From NCBI GenBank assembly GCA_050480705.1, contig JBJHAX010000013.1, positions 1 to 55,015 on the forward strand: a stretch of DNA of 55,015 nucleotides, written 5' to 3'. The notes beneath the pieces are model-generated. The model worked only from the letters and a program-made list of their open reading frames with translations, was not told where the DNA came from and searched no databases. Positions 54,587-55,015 of this stretch are shown piece by piece. The number at the start of each line of letters is the position of its first letter. Position 1 is the stretch's first letter. The position numbers were made by a program, and so were the translations under genes. The DNA is from JBJHAX01 sp050480705. Lineage in GTDB: Bacteria > Actinomycetota > Nitriliruptoria > Nitriliruptorales > Nitriliruptoraceae.

Positions 54587-55015
54587 ATGCAACTGTCGCC
54601 ACGAGCTCAGCCGAGCGATGCCCCGACGACGTTCGTCGGAGTACTCGAACACGCTGTGGCGCGGCGCGGCCACGCTCCAGCCGTGACACTCGTCGGGCCG
54701 CACACGCGCCAGGAGCAGGGTGTCGCCTCGCTGGCCCAGTGGTGCGCCAAGGGTTCGCATCTGCTGATCGACGACCTGCAGGTCCGGCCCGGCGGCGTGC
54801 TCGGCCTCGACGCCCCGTTGTCGTGGACGACGGCTGCGGTGTGCCTGGCGGCGTGGTGGGCCGGCATCGTCGTCGACGTCGACGCAGCCGGTAGCGCGGA
54901 CGTCGACGTCGTGCACGGCACGCGCGGGCACGGCGGGATCGCGGCACCGACGTTCGTCGTCGGCGACGCCATCGACGGCGCGCCCGTCGAGCACGACGAG
55001 CGCGAAGCCTGGACG
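54587..55015 (+). CDS. TIGR03089 family protein, N-terminal part
   Basis: The first 143 codons of a gene that runs off the right edge. It starts MQLSPRAQPSDAPTTFVGVLEHAVARRG and continues with VASLAQWCAKGSHLLIDDLQVRPGGVLGLDAPLSWTTAAVCLAAWWAGIVVDVD, which matches the actinobacterial TIGR03089 family: the N-terminal part of an AMP-binding enzyme fold without the ATP-binding core as far as known. GAGGA lies just before the ATG. Mycobacterial Rv3268 holds the same place beside the LCP gene. The function is unknown. Confidence 0.85.
   Translation, partial: MQLSPRAQPSDAPTTFVGVLEHAVARRGHAPAVTLVGPHTRQEQGVASLAQWCAKGSHLLIDDLQVRPGGVLGLDAPLSWTTAAVCLAAWWAGIVVDVDAAGSADVDVVHGTRGHGGIAAPTFVVGDAIDGAPVEHDEREAWT

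Overview
The window looks like a chromosomal core segment of a very GC-rich actinobacterium. The evidence is two WhiB-family iron-sulfur regulators, a mycothiol-type SigR/RsrA pair, a BldD-like regulator, a PdtaS-type kinase, fused FbiC and FbiB enzymes for cofactor F420, an Arg/Asp/Gly-rich insertion in Rho, and several actinobacterial families (DUF3499, DUF5719, DUF6459, TIGR03089). From memory, much of the order matches Mycobacterium tuberculosis blocks argS-lysA-hom-thrC-thrB-rho-rpmE-prfA and whiB1-pdtaS ... sigH-rshA ... secA1-hpf-comF ... manB-DUF3499-metallopeptidase-whiB2-fbiA-fbiB ... manB-wbbL-rmlD-LCP-TIGR03089, here joined in one stretch. A deep-branching, non-mycobacterial lineage (for example Nitriliruptoria or Euzebyales) is a guess that was not tested. 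No phage, insertion sequence, CRISPR array or recent island was seen.

Region 1 (1-11640, all minus strand): aspartate-family amino-acid genes hom-thrC-thrB, with lysA and argS upstream; then a transaldolase, rho, rpmE, a DUF1385 membrane protein and the start of prfA, cut by the window edge. Region 2 (11868-18147, plus strand): tRNA-Arg(CCG), the transsulfuration pair cystathionine beta-synthase and a Cys/Met-metabolism PLP enzyme, a class A penicillin-binding protein with a lipoprotein-type signal, a diacylglycerol-kinase-like enzyme and whiB1. Region 3 (18151-22556, minus): a regulatory group of BldD-like protein, stand-alone sigma region 4 protein and PdtaS-type kinase, then a sugar epimerase and the SigR/RsrA redox pair.

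Region 4 (22831-32235): two envelope-associated or unknown genes converge on secA; secA is preceded by a short hibernation factor, comF, a Trm112-like small protein, phosphomannomutase, a DUF6788-like gene and DUF3499. A 31-codon leader ORF is coupled to a metallopeptidase. Region 5 (32243-44336): DUF5719 and a very large glycosyltransferase/membrane protein, whiB2, an ECF sigma factor, and the F420 genes fbiC, fbiA (cofD) and fbiB, the last two divergent from fbiC across a short spacer with an inverted repeat; then DUF3105.

Region 6 (44413-54567, minus): a compact locus for a rhamnose-containing surface glycopolymer: an LCP-like pseudoenzyme, an LCP ligase, rmlA, rmlD, two GT2 glycosyltransferases, a sugar-1-phosphate nucleotidyltransferase and a Wzm/Wzt ABC exporter whose ATPase carries a C-terminal glycan-recognition domain. 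Together these would activate sugars, assemble a polymer on the inner face of the membrane, export it and attach it to the wall. A divergent TIGR03089 gene runs off the right edge. The strongest candidates for something new are this export locus with its degenerate LCP partner, the BldD-like/sigma-4/PdtaS operon, the leader ORF, the F420 inverted repeat, and odd domain details in ThrB, HPF and the penicillin-binding protein.
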